Positions 34,185-45,232 of a DNA stretch of 64,000 nt are shown here, piece by piece. Positions within the stretch are counted from its first letter, which is position 1, and each line of letters starts with the position of its first letter. The notes below the pieces were generated by a model. That model was not told the DNA's origin and did not search any database. It saw only the letters and a list, made by a program, of their open reading frames with translations. The DNA lies in NCBI GenBank assembly GCA_014529385.2, contig CM043955.1:144555140-144619139 (forward strand), in the 5' to 3' direction. Origin of the DNA: Adiantum capillus-veneris (Eukaryota; Streptophyta; Polypodiopsida; Polypodiales; Pteridaceae). The position numbers and the translations under genes are program-made.

Positions 34185-35008
34185 ATGGCTCCATCGAGGT
34201 TTCCTGCAAACTGTAATTTCACTCCTCTGTCAATTTTTTTAATTGCATATTTTGTATTTCTGTTGTATATATTGCTTTGATGTCTATAAGGCTTTCATTG
34301 CTTGTTCATGTTTGCAGATGTATTTCCATCTGAGTTTGTAGAGTGGGAGCCAATAGAGTCCTTCACAAGAACTTTTGAGGCCATCCACGTTGACCTTGGC
34401 AAGCTACTCTATGCTGGTTGTCCATCCGTGGAGCTTGTCTCACGGGACTTTTTTTTTATAACCATACTTATGTAATGCATAGGCAAACTGGGTATGGTAA
34501 TCTTTCTCCAATTCATCCACCAACCTTGCAGAGTATGGAATGGCCTAAGCCTGATAGTGCCTTGATCACAACCAAAAGGAGAATCAACGCGGATGTGTAT
34601 TCAGCAATGAAGTGCACCTATGGTTCCCATAAAGCTTCCCTAACTTGGTTTATGTCCCTTCATGTGTTTGTGTTTATGTTTCAACTGCAGAGTGTTCACA
34701 GGACACCAACAATGTGGACTTGCAAAGGGGAAAGTGTGATTGATAGTTTCCTTGCAGTTGGATGGAAGACTAAGGTGGTCAACCACCAGGGAGATACAAT
34801 CAAGTGCTCTGTAGTTGTTGAGAATGTGGTGTGCAGATACCATATTTCGAAGCAGAGCTTGTCAATTGCCTTTCCCTACAGAAGATGGAAGTTGACGAAG
34901 GGAGAATGGGAGGCACTAGACTCTGATGTTGCTCTTAGAGAATCAATTGACCTGCAAATATGCCTCCACAATAATGAAGTGCATGACATCTTAGTGAATA
35001 ACGACTGA
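34185..35008 (+). CDS. Split gene of unknown function (gene A)
   Basis: I do not recognise this protein. Proposed exon 1 (34185-34212) reads MAPSRFPAN. Its intron starts GTAATTTC and ends TTTGCAG at 34318. Exon 2 continues VFPSEFVEWEPIESFTRTFE, then IHVDLGKLLYAGCPSVEL. At a run of nine T (about 34450) the frame shifts by one and continues HRQTGYGNLSPIHPP, then MEWPKPDSALITTKRRINAD and on to the stop at 35008 (VENVVCRYHISKQSL, then WKLTKGEWEALD). The T-run slip may be a real mutation or a sequencing error. A further small intron ending CTGCAG at 34690 is possible but not required. The reading frame and splice signals support a real gene. It starts 65 bp after the gag-only retrotransposon and lies 475 bp before gene B on the same strand. 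Confidence 0.5.
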
Positions 35009-35482
35009 AATCTCAGTCACCTTCGCGAGTATCTTAATCTTAGATATACCTTGCCCAATCAATATTTTTTTGTAATCAATGAAAAGGTTGTTCGTTCCAG
35101 AAAAGAGAAGAGCTTTTTGTGTGAAAACATTGGTTTTTCGCGATATATTAATGTAAAAGCTTGTAACTAAAACAATTTTGCTCCCATTAATACATATGGC
35201 ATGTTCAATCTCTATCTCATTTTTTAATTTGTTCAAGATTAAGTTTGAAATATGCAAGTTTTTTAGTTTCGAGCGTGAAGACTTTTAATGTTGGTGTCTT
35301 TCAATGCTTGTCGCGTGATTTTGTTTATAATTATAGTTTTAAGTTAATTTGATATTAATTTTAAGTGCTTAAAAAAAGTGACATTGAGTATAAAAGTCAA
35401 TTTGTAGGTTTTAAACTTCATTTCTCACATTCACAAAACACAAGCTTTTAGCTCTATTCCCATCTTCTTCGCGAACAGACCC

Positions 35483-36812
35483 ATGGCAACATCTTCTGAT
35501 GCACTTCTCACACAATTACAGAAGATAGGACTTGCAGATCGCGCACATGAACTAGTCGGTGTGTTTGAGGGGACAATCGACATGCATACCAATGCTAACC
35601 TTCATGTAGAAGGATTCCAAAGCTTTCTTGACTACATGATGGAGCACATGGAAGAATTTGCAATAGTCTTCGAGCGATCCAACATGGCGTGGTTGCCAGT
35701 GGATTTTCTCAAACACCTCTATGCAACTAACAAAAACTTTCTCTATCGCTTGTTGAGGTTTATCAAAGGGCTTACTGAGCGGGACTACAGGACAAAGGAT
35801 GAGCATGACCTCATAGACTTGGGCATGGGGTGCATAGGCACCCAATTCATCTCTTGGGACATGGTTCTGGAATTGCTTGTGCTTGAGGCCATGGAGAAGG
35901 GAAAATCAAAGGAAAAGGCCGACCAAAAACCTCCTGTAACCATTGTGGAGGAATCAAATGAATTTGTTGAAGAGGTTGATGAGCAGGCTGAAGCATCTAT
36001 GGCACTTGTCCTCTTGAAAGATTCCAGCTCCACTAAGGAGGAAGATGGGATGATAGAGGGAGACAAGGTGCTGGAAGAAGCTCCTGACCTCCAAATTCTC
36101 ACTTTGCATGTAGTGGTGGTGGATGGTCGTCACTTCTTGTTCCTTGATGAAATTGCAAAGACACTAGGACTCAGAGAAGATGAGTCACTCAGTGCTTGCT
36201 ATCTATGCGGCCATGAAAGATCCCAATGGAAGGCAAGAGAAGGTCAACTTTCAAATTGACTTTGAAGACCAAGGTCTCCCACCAAGCCTCTCATTCCTCC
36301 CTAGTGAAAACGAACCGAATTTGGTACAAACTGTGGCAAATACACTTATGGAAATCAAATCATGTGTCTCATTTTATGAAACCATCCCAGAAAGCGCTTT
36401 TCTTCCTCACAAACCGCTGACCATTATGGGTGGAGAAGATCGCTCTAGCATCGACCTTACAAGGAAAACTCTTGAAGAGATGGATGAGGAAACTGAGGTA
36501 TCCACTTTTTAATTTATTGATAGAAAATTGTTTCCTATAGCAAGTGTTGAAGTTGTTTAAAATTTTTTGCAGACTGCATACCATGTTGATAAGTTTGCAA
36601 TGTGTACTGGAGGTTCACGCAACAATCCTATGGATAGAGATAGCTCCCTGTGGCACTACCTTGGCCATCTGGGGCCATCCGTTCTTCGAGTTGCACACAC
36701 AGAGTTCTCCAAGCATGGTTCTGTGGAGCTGCTCAAGTGCAAGGCATTAAGTGCCCTCCTTGCTAAAGATTCCCTTACCCTTAATGCTCACAAGTGTATC
36801 TCGGTGGATTGA
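35483..36812 (+). CDS. Split gene of unknown function (gene B)
   Basis: I do not recognise the family. The start MATSSDALLTQLQKIGLADR at 35483 has a purine at -3. Exon 1 runs to 36497, the intron is 36498-36572 (GTATCC...TTGCAG, 75 bp, phase 0), and exon 2 ends at 36812. The first 235 residues are in one frame: a helical region, then an acidic low-complexity stretch (EEVDEQAEASMALV, then TKEEDGMIEG), then HFLFLDEIAKTLGLREDES. Near 36190 the frame shifts by one and continues VLAIYAAMKDPNGRQEKVNF, then FYETIPESAFLPHKPL. Exon 2 reads AYHVDKFAMCTGGSRNNPMD, then SLWHYLGHLGPSVLRVAHTE. Without the single-base shift the product would be about 440 aa. It is a young pseudogene or a sequence error in a real gene. 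Confidence 0.5.
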
Positions 36813-37182
36813 GAGGCCGCATTGTATGCTTTTACAACAAAGCACCCTGGGTCAAAACTGCCCCATGCGCGCCGTGGCACACAGAGCATTTTTGCAGCCC
36901 ATTTCGAGTCGTTGGCCATCGCCGTGGCTTTTGGTCGTCCTACGGCCTTCGTACGCACCCGAAACGGCTCTGTTTCATAAAATATTCACCGGTAGGCGTC
37001 CCATGTCAAACGCGTGCTTGGATGGTCGAGGAGGTGAAATCTAACTACTTGATAAATTCAGACACTTCAACAATAGAAAGTACACAATTAACGATTAGAG
37101 TTACACCGAATGAGAGAAAATTGAGCCGTTTATATTATATTGAAAGATTACAAATCTGATAAACAGAGGTTACATGGGAAAA
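36813..37182. other. Gap between gene B and the histone-like pseudogene
   Basis: A GC-richer patch (about 36830-37040) is open in two plus-strand frames but matches nothing I know. The rest is AT-rich. Confidence 0.5.
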
Positions 37183-38356
37183 CTAATTCTTATGGAGGCA
37201 CCCTTCATTCCTCAGATTGAGCGCTATAGCTAGATCTATATTTTTTAATGTAACTCGCTTTGCATACACCATACAAGATACACCATCTTGGAACAACTGG
37301 ACCAAAATGTCCTCGGAGGCATCCTATAAAGCCAAAAGAGCCGCACGTTGGATATGTGTAACTAAATCTGAATATTCGTCCATTATTTCTCTTACCACCC
37401 GACAAAAAGCTGCCTTTGGTATTATTGGCTCCGTGCTCTTTTGATATTTGTAGATCTCACGTAGAGCAACTATTCCAGGCTTCCATCACCTTTTCTTCTG
37501 CATTGTTGGTGGTGGTGGAGGAGCCCCTTGTTTGGCCCCTTGAGGAGGGTCATTTTTATAATTCTTCCTCCTCTCTTCTTAGGCTTGTTGCTCTTCAGGT
37601 GTGAGCTTGTCCTTTTTTTTTTTGCACATTGTTTTGCTCTCTGAGGAATTTTTGATGGTCTGGAGCTCCCAGCCTTTGCTTGTTGGGCGGCCTGAGCCCT
37701 GTCCTCTTCCTCTCTCTTCTCGGCCTCTGCTCGTGCTTGTAAATTAGCCAAGTGGACTCTCTCAGCCTCGGCTCTCTGCCATTCTTCCTGCTCTCTTTGC
37801 CTTCTTTGTTCTTCATGCAATTTCTGTTCTTTTCTATTTGTTGACTCTTTCTTTTCTAACTCTCTTATTCTCTTCCTCCTCTTGGCATCTCGTGCTAATG
37901 AAACAGGATCACCGGGTATTACCTTGATCACCCTTTGTTTGATTCGCGGAGGAAATTTCCGCGGCGTAGTTGTAGCTGCTTGAGCTTCAGGGTTGCCATT
38001 GCTTGATCTCCAGTTGATGTCATTGCTTGATCTTCAGTTGATGCCGTTGCATGAGCTCCACGTCCTATTTCTTGTGTTGGTCTGTTAACGGCTGCAAATG
38101 CTCCGATGTCCGGTAGAGGTGTGCGATTCGGATGTTGTAGTGGCTGGAGATCACCAAAAATTTATCACATGGTGTTTTGATCCTCTGTAGTTGAAGGTTG
38201 GGGGAGTGCTTGGGTGTTAGGATCTGGTTCTTGTGGTTGAGGCTGTGGATTTGAAGCGGTGGATTCTATACGAGGTGTTGGTTGCGGATTTGCAGTGTTG
38301 TCAATGGCAGTGGTTTCATTGTTGTGCGTGGTGATGTGCTCTTGTGTATCGTCCAT
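37183..38356 (-). pseudogene. Centromeric histone H3 (CENH3)-like pseudogene with long coiled-coil tail
   Basis: On the minus strand a complete histone H3 fold is readable (about 37476-37205): [17 protein letters not shown], then [14 protein letters not shown], then a loop one residue longer than in ordinary H3, then RAALLAL-DASEDILVQLF and YAKRVTLKNIDLAIAL. The divergence and long loop 1 point to CENH3, which replaces H3 in centromeric nucleosomes, rather than canonical H3. Two in-frame stops break it: TGA (37476-37478, where Arg is usual) and TAG (37324-37326, where Gln is usual), both one C-to-T step away. Upstream in two or three frames is a roughly 300-residue tail: Gln/Pro/Thr-rich (start MDDTQEHITTHNNETT), then TPRKFPPRIKQRVIKVIPGD, then a highly charged coiled coil (RRQREQEEWQRAEAERVHLA), then a Lys-rich stretch. 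CENH3 tails are normally far shorter. No introns are visible in the fold. Confidence 0.65.
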
Positions 38357-38419
38357 GTTGTGCAAGATATGAGTGCATGTATGTTTGGGCTTGAGAGGAT
38401 CTTCTAAAATGTGCAAACA

Positions 38420-38733
38420 AGAAATGAACTTTGAGTTGTGAGTTTTGACTTATATAGTACTTAAACTTTCAAAAAAAATTAAAAACTCAATAAAATCACT
38501 AAAATTTAAAAAAGACTCCAAAATAGATGAAACTTGAGCCATGGGACTAATAATTGTCACCTTTACAAATCACTTTGCATGACAATGCATGTTTACAATG
38601 GAAATGGTTAGTGTCAAAAGGAAACTAAATTTTCACCCAACGCCTGCCATCACGCCGCCTTGTCTCCAACTAGCATTGGAATCGATCTTTTGCACTCAAA
38701 GCATGATATTGTGATCGCCTCAAGCTAACCACT
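38420..38733. other. Short AT-rich gap
   Basis: Nothing recognisable. Confidence 0.6.
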
Positions 38734-41437
38734 TTATTTTAAACTTCTTTGTTCTTTTGTCTTTTTTCTCTCTCTCCCTGCTAAAACTCTGTAGAACCAA
38801 TTGAACATCTCGTGAAGGGCATTGCTCTTTTTTCTTCCACCTCCATGTCGTGTATTTTTAAAATACACTGCTTTTGCTTGATAGTGTGAGCGCTCCATCC
38901 CTTGGCTGCTCCAAATGCCTAATGAACCATAAGTGTCGAGGAAAAAAACACTATGTGCAAAAAGAATGTGCTGAAAAAAAAACAAACTTTAGTTTCGCAT
39001 ACAGATGTATTTTGATTGAAAATATGAAATGTGCAACACACCATGTAATGTGTTATGTGTGTCTCCCCCCAACCATCCACCATTTGTGCTGTAAAACTAT
39101 TGATTACAAACTTTAGGGTGGATATCTCATCATCAGTTAGCTTTTTCTTTTTGAGAAGACAAAAAATATCATCAGCAAACTGCCACACACGAGCACGCTT
39201 AATTCCTAGGGCTGCTTCATTACCTGTGTAGGTGGTAATGTCACACACCTTTTTCCACAACTGAAACTCATTGGGACTTTGGGAGTCTGAATAGTTTGAA
39301 AGCAAATGTCTAGCTTTACCACCACCCATACAAACTTTATTAGGGCGATCTTGTGTACTTCCAGACGCCTTCTTGTCTTTTGATAGCTCAACTGCACCCC
39401 CATGTAGACCAATGCTCAATAGAATAGATTCTAGTTCTCATATACACTCTTTTCTTCTTTTTGCAGGCTCCATATTCCAAGCGTAATTAATATGGAGCAT
39501 AAGCAACTTGTCAAGAATTCGTAGACGGGCATAAAGGGTGCACACATGCACATTCATCAGTGGTATTGAAAGAATAGGATCCCAACTTGGATCATCCATG
39601 TTTTGATTAGGAGGTACTTGTTGGTCACAACTAAGGATACCTTGAAACCATTGTTGTAGTGCTTTACCCACTGCTTGTGTAGTGGGTATACCTTTTGCAG
39701 AGTTGACTGTAACTTTGCCTCCCTTACCCTTACCACCTTTCAACTTGCTAGCCTTTGCACCCTTGCCATCAATTCCCGTTGAGACTACTGTGGCAGCAAT
39801 AAATGCATGGAAAGAGAGTCATTGCACCTTTCTTGCACCCTAACATACACTTGAGCGTTTTCAAGTCTCCTGCGTTCCAAGACCTGAAACATGCAATCTT
39901 TGTCCTTCTTGCTATTGTCGAATGACATCAACGATTGCTGTGTGATTGAAATACCATTTGAGAGTCTCATTGTCTCATGTGGGAGATGAAAAGCTACCAG
40001 CCACCAAATATTTTTCTCTGACTGAACACCTAAACAAGTGTTTCCCTTCGCATTGGCATTTAGCTCCACATTGACACCCACCAAGGCCCTGCTCATTAAC
40101 GTAACACTTACCCTTTCGAGCCGTTGACCTTTAACAACTTGGCACTCATCAAGATTCATAACAAATATTATTTTCCCATCACACTCTTCTTGTGTCAACC
40201 CATAAAATCTTATCATTGACTCTTGGAGCTTCAACAAGTCAACATACACACTGTTGAACTCGTTGTAGCGGAATAATTTGTTGTCATCTAATGGCATGTC
40301 ATCCTTCAACATACTGACATCCGCCCAACAAGCTTGCAACATCATTATTGACGCACTTTTTTGCAACACTGACATTGTAAGGCGTTGGTAGAAATTGAAG
40401 CAAACCTTTTGTCCGATGACCGAGTGTGACACTTTTATACAAAGCTTCATAGGCCTTGAAACTTATTCCTATGCTATCACACACCTCCATCATCTCTTGA
40501 GGCGACACAATGTTCTTTAGCTCACTGAAATACTTCTGCCGCAAAACATTAGCAATGCTAGTGTTGGATGGATCATCTAGTAGCTCAACCAACTCCTTTG
40601 GCTTGATGATATGCTGCAGCAGAGCACGTCCGGTTGTTTAGCATCGGGATCAATTCCCATCATCATTTGAGCCAAGTTTCTGCATATTGAATTATCGGTA
40701 CACAAACCTGTACAGCATATAGGAAGTCAAAATCTTGCATCAGTATTCTTACCGAGTTTCACGGACACGTTTCTTTCGAGCTCCACCACCTAGCAAGGAC
40801 ATCGCTTGTCTCTTGCGCTTACAAATGTGGTAGCCCAGGGGAATGTGTGTGAGATGATCGATTCGCCGATGCATATTGCATGAAGTGTGTTGTAGTTGAA
40901 CATAATTGTCTAGTCGATGCTCCTAAGTGTGTTGTAGTTGAACATAATTGTCTAGTCAACGCTCCTGCTCTTTTTTTTGTTGCTGTACTTTTTCATTGAG
41001 ATTTGCCATCTCATCGTTCAGTTGCTTCATCTTCTTGTTGGCTTCCTCTCTAACTTGTTGTAAATCTTTCATAGACTTCTCTTCTAGTGATGAATAGGCA
41101 GCCAAGAGATGTTTACTTGCTTCCCTTTCATTGACAAAAGCTGAATACAATCTCTAGCAGTAGCCATACAGTCCGCCTCTTCCATCTCCAATAACACGCA
41201 GAAGCTCAGTGACATTACGAAAGGGTAGTGGTGCATTAGTCGTTGGATCACCTGGGTAAATGTGGCCATCAACCCATAAGTTGATTGTCTTGCACCCCAT
41301 GCTTCATAGCTGATCTGCAGCATTGGGATTCGATGTGCCAAGTCGCACAATAGCATACTCCTGCTCCAATCAGCGTTTAATCGATATCGTTTTGGCCTGT
41401 TAGTAATGTCTTGCAATGGAGGGAGATTGAATGACAT
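38734..41437 (-). pseudogene. Decayed multi-exon gene of a probable mobile-element family
   Basis: Minus-strand blocks in order. MSFNLPPLQDITNRPKRYRL (41437), then a coiled coil (VREEANKKMKQLNDEMANLN, 41150-40956), and a basic patch (GGGARKKRVRE) ending at a GTAAGA donor (40752). Then DDPSNTSIANVLRQKYFSEL (40592), CDGKIIFVMNLDECQVVKGQ (about 40170), WDPILSIPLMNVHVCTLYAR (about 39560), and GLHGGAVELSKDKKASGS (about 39410). Last comes a GT-AG intron (39041-38971) joining HITHYM to HILFAHS, then YGSLGIWSSQGMERSHYQAK to the stop near 38734. A TGA follows KRRKECI (39438) in otherwise open frame, and other frameshifts occur. From memory, GSLG-x-SSQGMERSH proteins recur in seed-free plants and algae like a transposon family, but I cannot name it or identify catalytic residues. 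Terminal inverted repeats were not found. Confidence 0.5.
40883..40966. repeat. Two-copy tandem repeat, 42-bp period
   Basis: AAGTGTGTTGTAGTTGAAC begins at 40883 and again at 40925. The copies are almost identical. Confidence 0.85.
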
Positions 41438-41439
41438 GT

Positions 41440-41735
41440 TTGTTAGCTAATCAAGAAAAAATAGTGAGAGAGTGTGTAATGGTGACTGCTGCAAGCAGGA
41501 AAATCTGGCTATCGAGGGAAAAAGTAGAAGGTACTCAGAGATAGTAGAGAAGGATTATGTTGTGGAGGGAAGAGAGGGAGTGTAGTTCAATCTCTTTTGA
41601 ATTCAAAATATTGATCATGAGGGATTTAGAGAGAGAAATGCAGCTGCACACAGAGGTAATGGAGTTTTCCATTGCTCTCACCTGAAGCTGGAATGGGAGG
41701 AGAGAGAGCATGTGAGAGAGAGAGAAAGACATAAA

Positions 41736-41775
<40 letters not shown>

Positions 41776-42780
41776 ATTTGCAGCCTTGGAGGATCTGCAC
41801 TTTCTGTCAGATGTAGGTAGCATAGAATGTCCTTTTGATGATTGGGAGGTGGAAGTGACAAGAGAGAAAAGGGGGGGAAAGAGAAAGAGTTGGCTCACGT
41901 TTTAGAGAGACAATGAGAATGCAGAGAGAGAATATGCAAAATCTTCTTTTTGGGCAGGGGAACTGAAAAGTGCTTCTTTAAATGAGAACGAAGTGAGAGA
42001 GAGTGTTTTATATGTTAGAGAGAGGAGAGAGATGGGGAAAGACATTTTTAAATTCCGTTACCCACCTCTCTTTTGTGTTAAAGTAGCCTATTTTCAAAAT
42101 ACAAAATATACAAATGGTATTTTTAAAAATCTCAGCATAGGCCTTTTTGCCCTCTCTTTTAGGCTTGGTCAAACTTGACTTAAGCTTTAAGCATTTCCTT
42201 AAACTGCCAAAAAAAGAGGCCCTCTTATACCCCATTCCTTTCCTAATGGGATAAGTTCAAGGACACATTGAGGTAAAAATTTTAAGAGTTTGCAAAAAAC
42301 TCAAATTATTTACTTTTTCTTGACATTTTAGGCCAAATTAAGTTTTGACTTGATTCATAGGCTTAAAATAGCTCCTGAAAAGACTGTCGATTAAAAAAGT
42401 GCAAAAAAGTGTTCATTTTGGGCATAAAGTAAATAATCACGATTATTTACTTTCAGCTCAAATTTGACCAAGGTTGATACAAGTGATTCATTGCATGTGT
42501 ACAAACAACTTTTGTAAAGGCACAAAAGATTTGGATCACCAAACTGGGTAAAAACTAAAGTTTGTATTGACTTTCTGGAACTTGAATGTATATTGGGAAA
42601 AAAATTGTCCAAACTTGATGAAATTTGATTCATAGGCTTATATTGATGTGATAGACATGTGTACATGCTCACTTGACCAAAAAGATGCAAAAGTTTGCCA
42701 GAAGTAAATACTCGCCATTATTTACATCTGTCCCATTTTTTAACTTTTTTGACTAAGTTAGCATACCACTAGTTTTACCA
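41440..42780. other. Non-coding stretch with GA microsatellite
   Basis: A GA tract lies at about 41739-41773 and GA-rich sequence flanks it. The part from 42040 is AT-rich and holds no gene. Two blocks with similar wording (CAAATTTGACCAAGGTTGATAC and variants, near 42330-42630) suggest diverged repeats. Confidence 0.55.
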
Positions 42781-43063
42781 TGTTGTTGTAGACATGTAGT
42801 AGTGTTAGTGTGTATACGCGCTTCACCAGGGGCACTTTTCTCCCACTGGGTTTTTTCCCCTGGACATCCGGTGTGAAAGGACACCTTATCTCTTAGGGTT
42901 TCATATAAGCTTTGTAGCTCTGAGTTTGTATACACTATTATTCCAATACAGAGAGACAGACTACAGAGATCTCGTACGCAAGCTCTGTGTCTTCTCCTTC
43001 TCCATCTTCTTCCTACTCTGAGTTGTTGTCTTCCTTCTGTTTCCTGTTTCATCATCTTCAACA
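42781..43063 (+). repeat. Copia 5' LTR, about 283 bp
   Basis: It begins TGTTG and ends CAACA, an exact 5-bp inverted pair. Two bases later comes the primer site. The start could also be 42784 because TGTTG is repeated. Confidence 0.75.
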
Positions 43064-43065
43064 AT

Positions 43066-43077
43066 TGGTATCAGAGC
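43066..43077 (+). promoter_or_regulatory. Primer binding site, initiator Met-tRNA type
   Basis: TGGTATCAGAGC lies two bases after the LTR end, the classic copia arrangement. Confidence 0.88.
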
Positions 43078-43462
43078 AAGGTGATTTCCAGAGCCTCTAC
43101 TTGCGTTTTCGCGTCCGCGCGCGCAATCGCAGTTTTTAGGCAGTTTTCGGAAAATTTGCTCGTGGGAGCATCCTCGACGTTCCGGGAGTATTCTGAGTAG
43201 GTGACCTGTGGTTTTACCCCCCTTTTGAAGTCGTTCGAGCCCTCAAAATTTTGTTCTGAGCAACGTAGCAGAAGTTACTTTTCGGAGGCGTTTAGATCAA
43301 GAGGGTGTGCTTTTTGACAGATTTTCTTCAGGTAAACAGTTCTTTTGGGAAGCAGCTTGTCTTAGCTTTGTGCTGAGATTTTGTGTAGAGTTTTGCTTGC
43401 ATTGGAGAGGAGATTTGTGAATCTCTTGGAGGTTCTTTTGCTCTCTTGTGTGCATCCACAGT

Positions 43463-45232
43463 ATGGCTCAATCTACGGAGAAAGAGATTTTTGGTGCGTT
43501 TACATCCGAAGACAAATTGGATGGTACCAACTATTCTCTTTGGTCTTTTATGGCCAAAAATGTTTTGGTTGGTAAAGGATTGTGGGATTATGTATCTGGA
43601 GATGAAGTTCTTCCAGGTAGCATTGCACCTGCCACGCCTGGTCGTGGTGCAGCTGTTGGTGCAGGACCCTCACAAGTCACTCCACAGCAAAAGAGATGGG
43701 ATACTAAAGATGCACAAGCTATGGTTGTGATTGCCTTAACCATAAAGAGGACAATCACACCACATATCAGATCTTGCAGAACTTCTGAGGATGCTTGGAA
43801 CACTCTGCAAGCTATGTTTGGAGGAAGAAACGCTGCCAGAATAGAGTTTTTGAAGAAACAACTTGACAAAATACAAATGGACGAAGGTGACGATATCGTC
43901 GAGCATCTTACAAAAATCAGGGATCTTAAAGAGCAATTGCTTATCATTGATGAAGTGATTCCAGAGAAGGACTTGGTTTCTAAAACACTCAATTCACTAC
44001 CACCATCTTATCTAACTTTTCAGACTTCTTTGACTCTGTCTTTGCGAGCTAATCCTGAGCCTCTTCATTTTGAAGAGTTAGTGGCTTTGCTATTGCAGGA
44101 GGATCAATCACGTAAGAACAAGTCTTTACAGGTGGATGGTATAGATCATGCTCTTGTTGTACAGAACAAAAACAAGGGTAAAGAGAGTGCTCATCACTCC
44201 AAGTCTGGTGCAAGAAAGTCTTCAGAGAAGTCTAAAGGTGATTCCGACAAGTCCAAGAAGAAAGGTAAATGTCACTACTGCAAGAAACCTGGTCACTACA
44301 TTAGTGAGTGTAAAAAGCGAATTGCTAAAGAAAAGAAGAAAGAGTCAAGTTTGGTTGTTTCAGCTTCTGGTGATTCTTCTACAGCTAAAGAAGAGTCTGC
44401 AAACTTTGTGCAGGATTCTTATGCTTTTGTAATATGTTCAGATTTTTCTGCTTACAGTGTTGACAAGACACAAATGATTTGGTACTTTGATAGTGGTGCA
44501 TCCAGGCATATTACTTCAAGGAAGGATTTGTTTTGTTCATTGGATGCAGCTCCAACACGAAAGAAGGTGACATGTGCAAATAATGCTTCTTATCCAATCA
44601 AAGGCGTTGGTAAGATTTTGATTACCATTTCAGATGGTTCATATTTATGCTTGCCAGATGTCTTATATGTTCCAGGGATTAAGAAGAATTTGTTGTCTGT
44701 ATCCTCTCTTGCAAAAAATGGTCTTCAGGTCATTTTTTAGGATGACAGATGTGTTGTACGAGATCGAGAGAATGGTTATTCTCTTATCACTACAGGTACG
44801 CTGGAAAATGGACTATTTGTGCTAGATCATTATGAAAAGCAGATTCAGGTATGTATTACAGAAACAAAGACTCAGGCCATGCAGGATGCTGAGTTGTGGC
44901 ATGCTAGATTCGGGCATGTTAGTTATGGCAGTTTGATGACTTTACAACGTCATAATATGGTGCATGATTTGTCTTTATTAGAGATGCCACCAAGACATGT
45001 ATGTGAAGGTTGCGTTCGTGGAAAGATGCACAGATTTGCATTTTCGCAGGATGGTTCAGTTAGAGCGACACGAAAGTTGCAGCTTGTACACAGTGATGTA
45101 TGTGGTCCTATGAAGACGCCATCTTTGGGAAACAGCCTTTATTTTGTGACCTTCATTGATGACTTTTCTAGGTTTTGTTGGGTGTATCCACTCAAAGCAA
45201 AGTCAGACGTGTTTGCAATTTTTCACATTTGA
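43463..45232 (+). pseudogene. Copia gag-protease-integrase polyprotein, interrupted and truncated
   Basis: The start is MAQSTEKEIFGAFTSEDKLD. Copia gag (UBN2 type; TNYSLWSFMAKNVLVGKGLW, then LPPSYLTFQTSLTLSLRANP) covers about residues 1-250. A zinc knuckle KCHYCKKPGHYISECKKR is at about 272-290. The aspartic protease shows WYFDSGASRHI at about 345. A single TAG (44738-44740) then interrupts an otherwise open frame. After it come the GAG-pre-integrase finger (AELWHARFGHVSYGSL, then CEGCVRGK) and the first part of the integrase core (LVHSDVCGPMKTPSLGNS, FVTFIDDFSRFCWVYPLK). The frame ends at FAIFHI where the gypsy fragment is joined. It lacks the rest of integrase, RT and RNase H. Confidence 0.9.

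Larger units (their letters stand above)
42781..45232 (+). mobile_element. 5' half of a Ty1/copia retrotransposon
   Basis: It has a 5' LTR (42781-43063), a primer site (43066-43077), a leader, and gag-protease-integrase start (43463-45232). It is cut off inside the integrase core, where a minus-strand gypsy fragment begins. RT, RNase H and the 3' LTR are absent. Confidence 0.9.

Noticed and set aside
37470-37931. Independent coiled-coil gene on the minus strand
   Set aside because: It runs into the histone fold after a single frame slip in the same orientation, so I treat it as the tail of that pseudogene, although a separate gene cannot be excluded.
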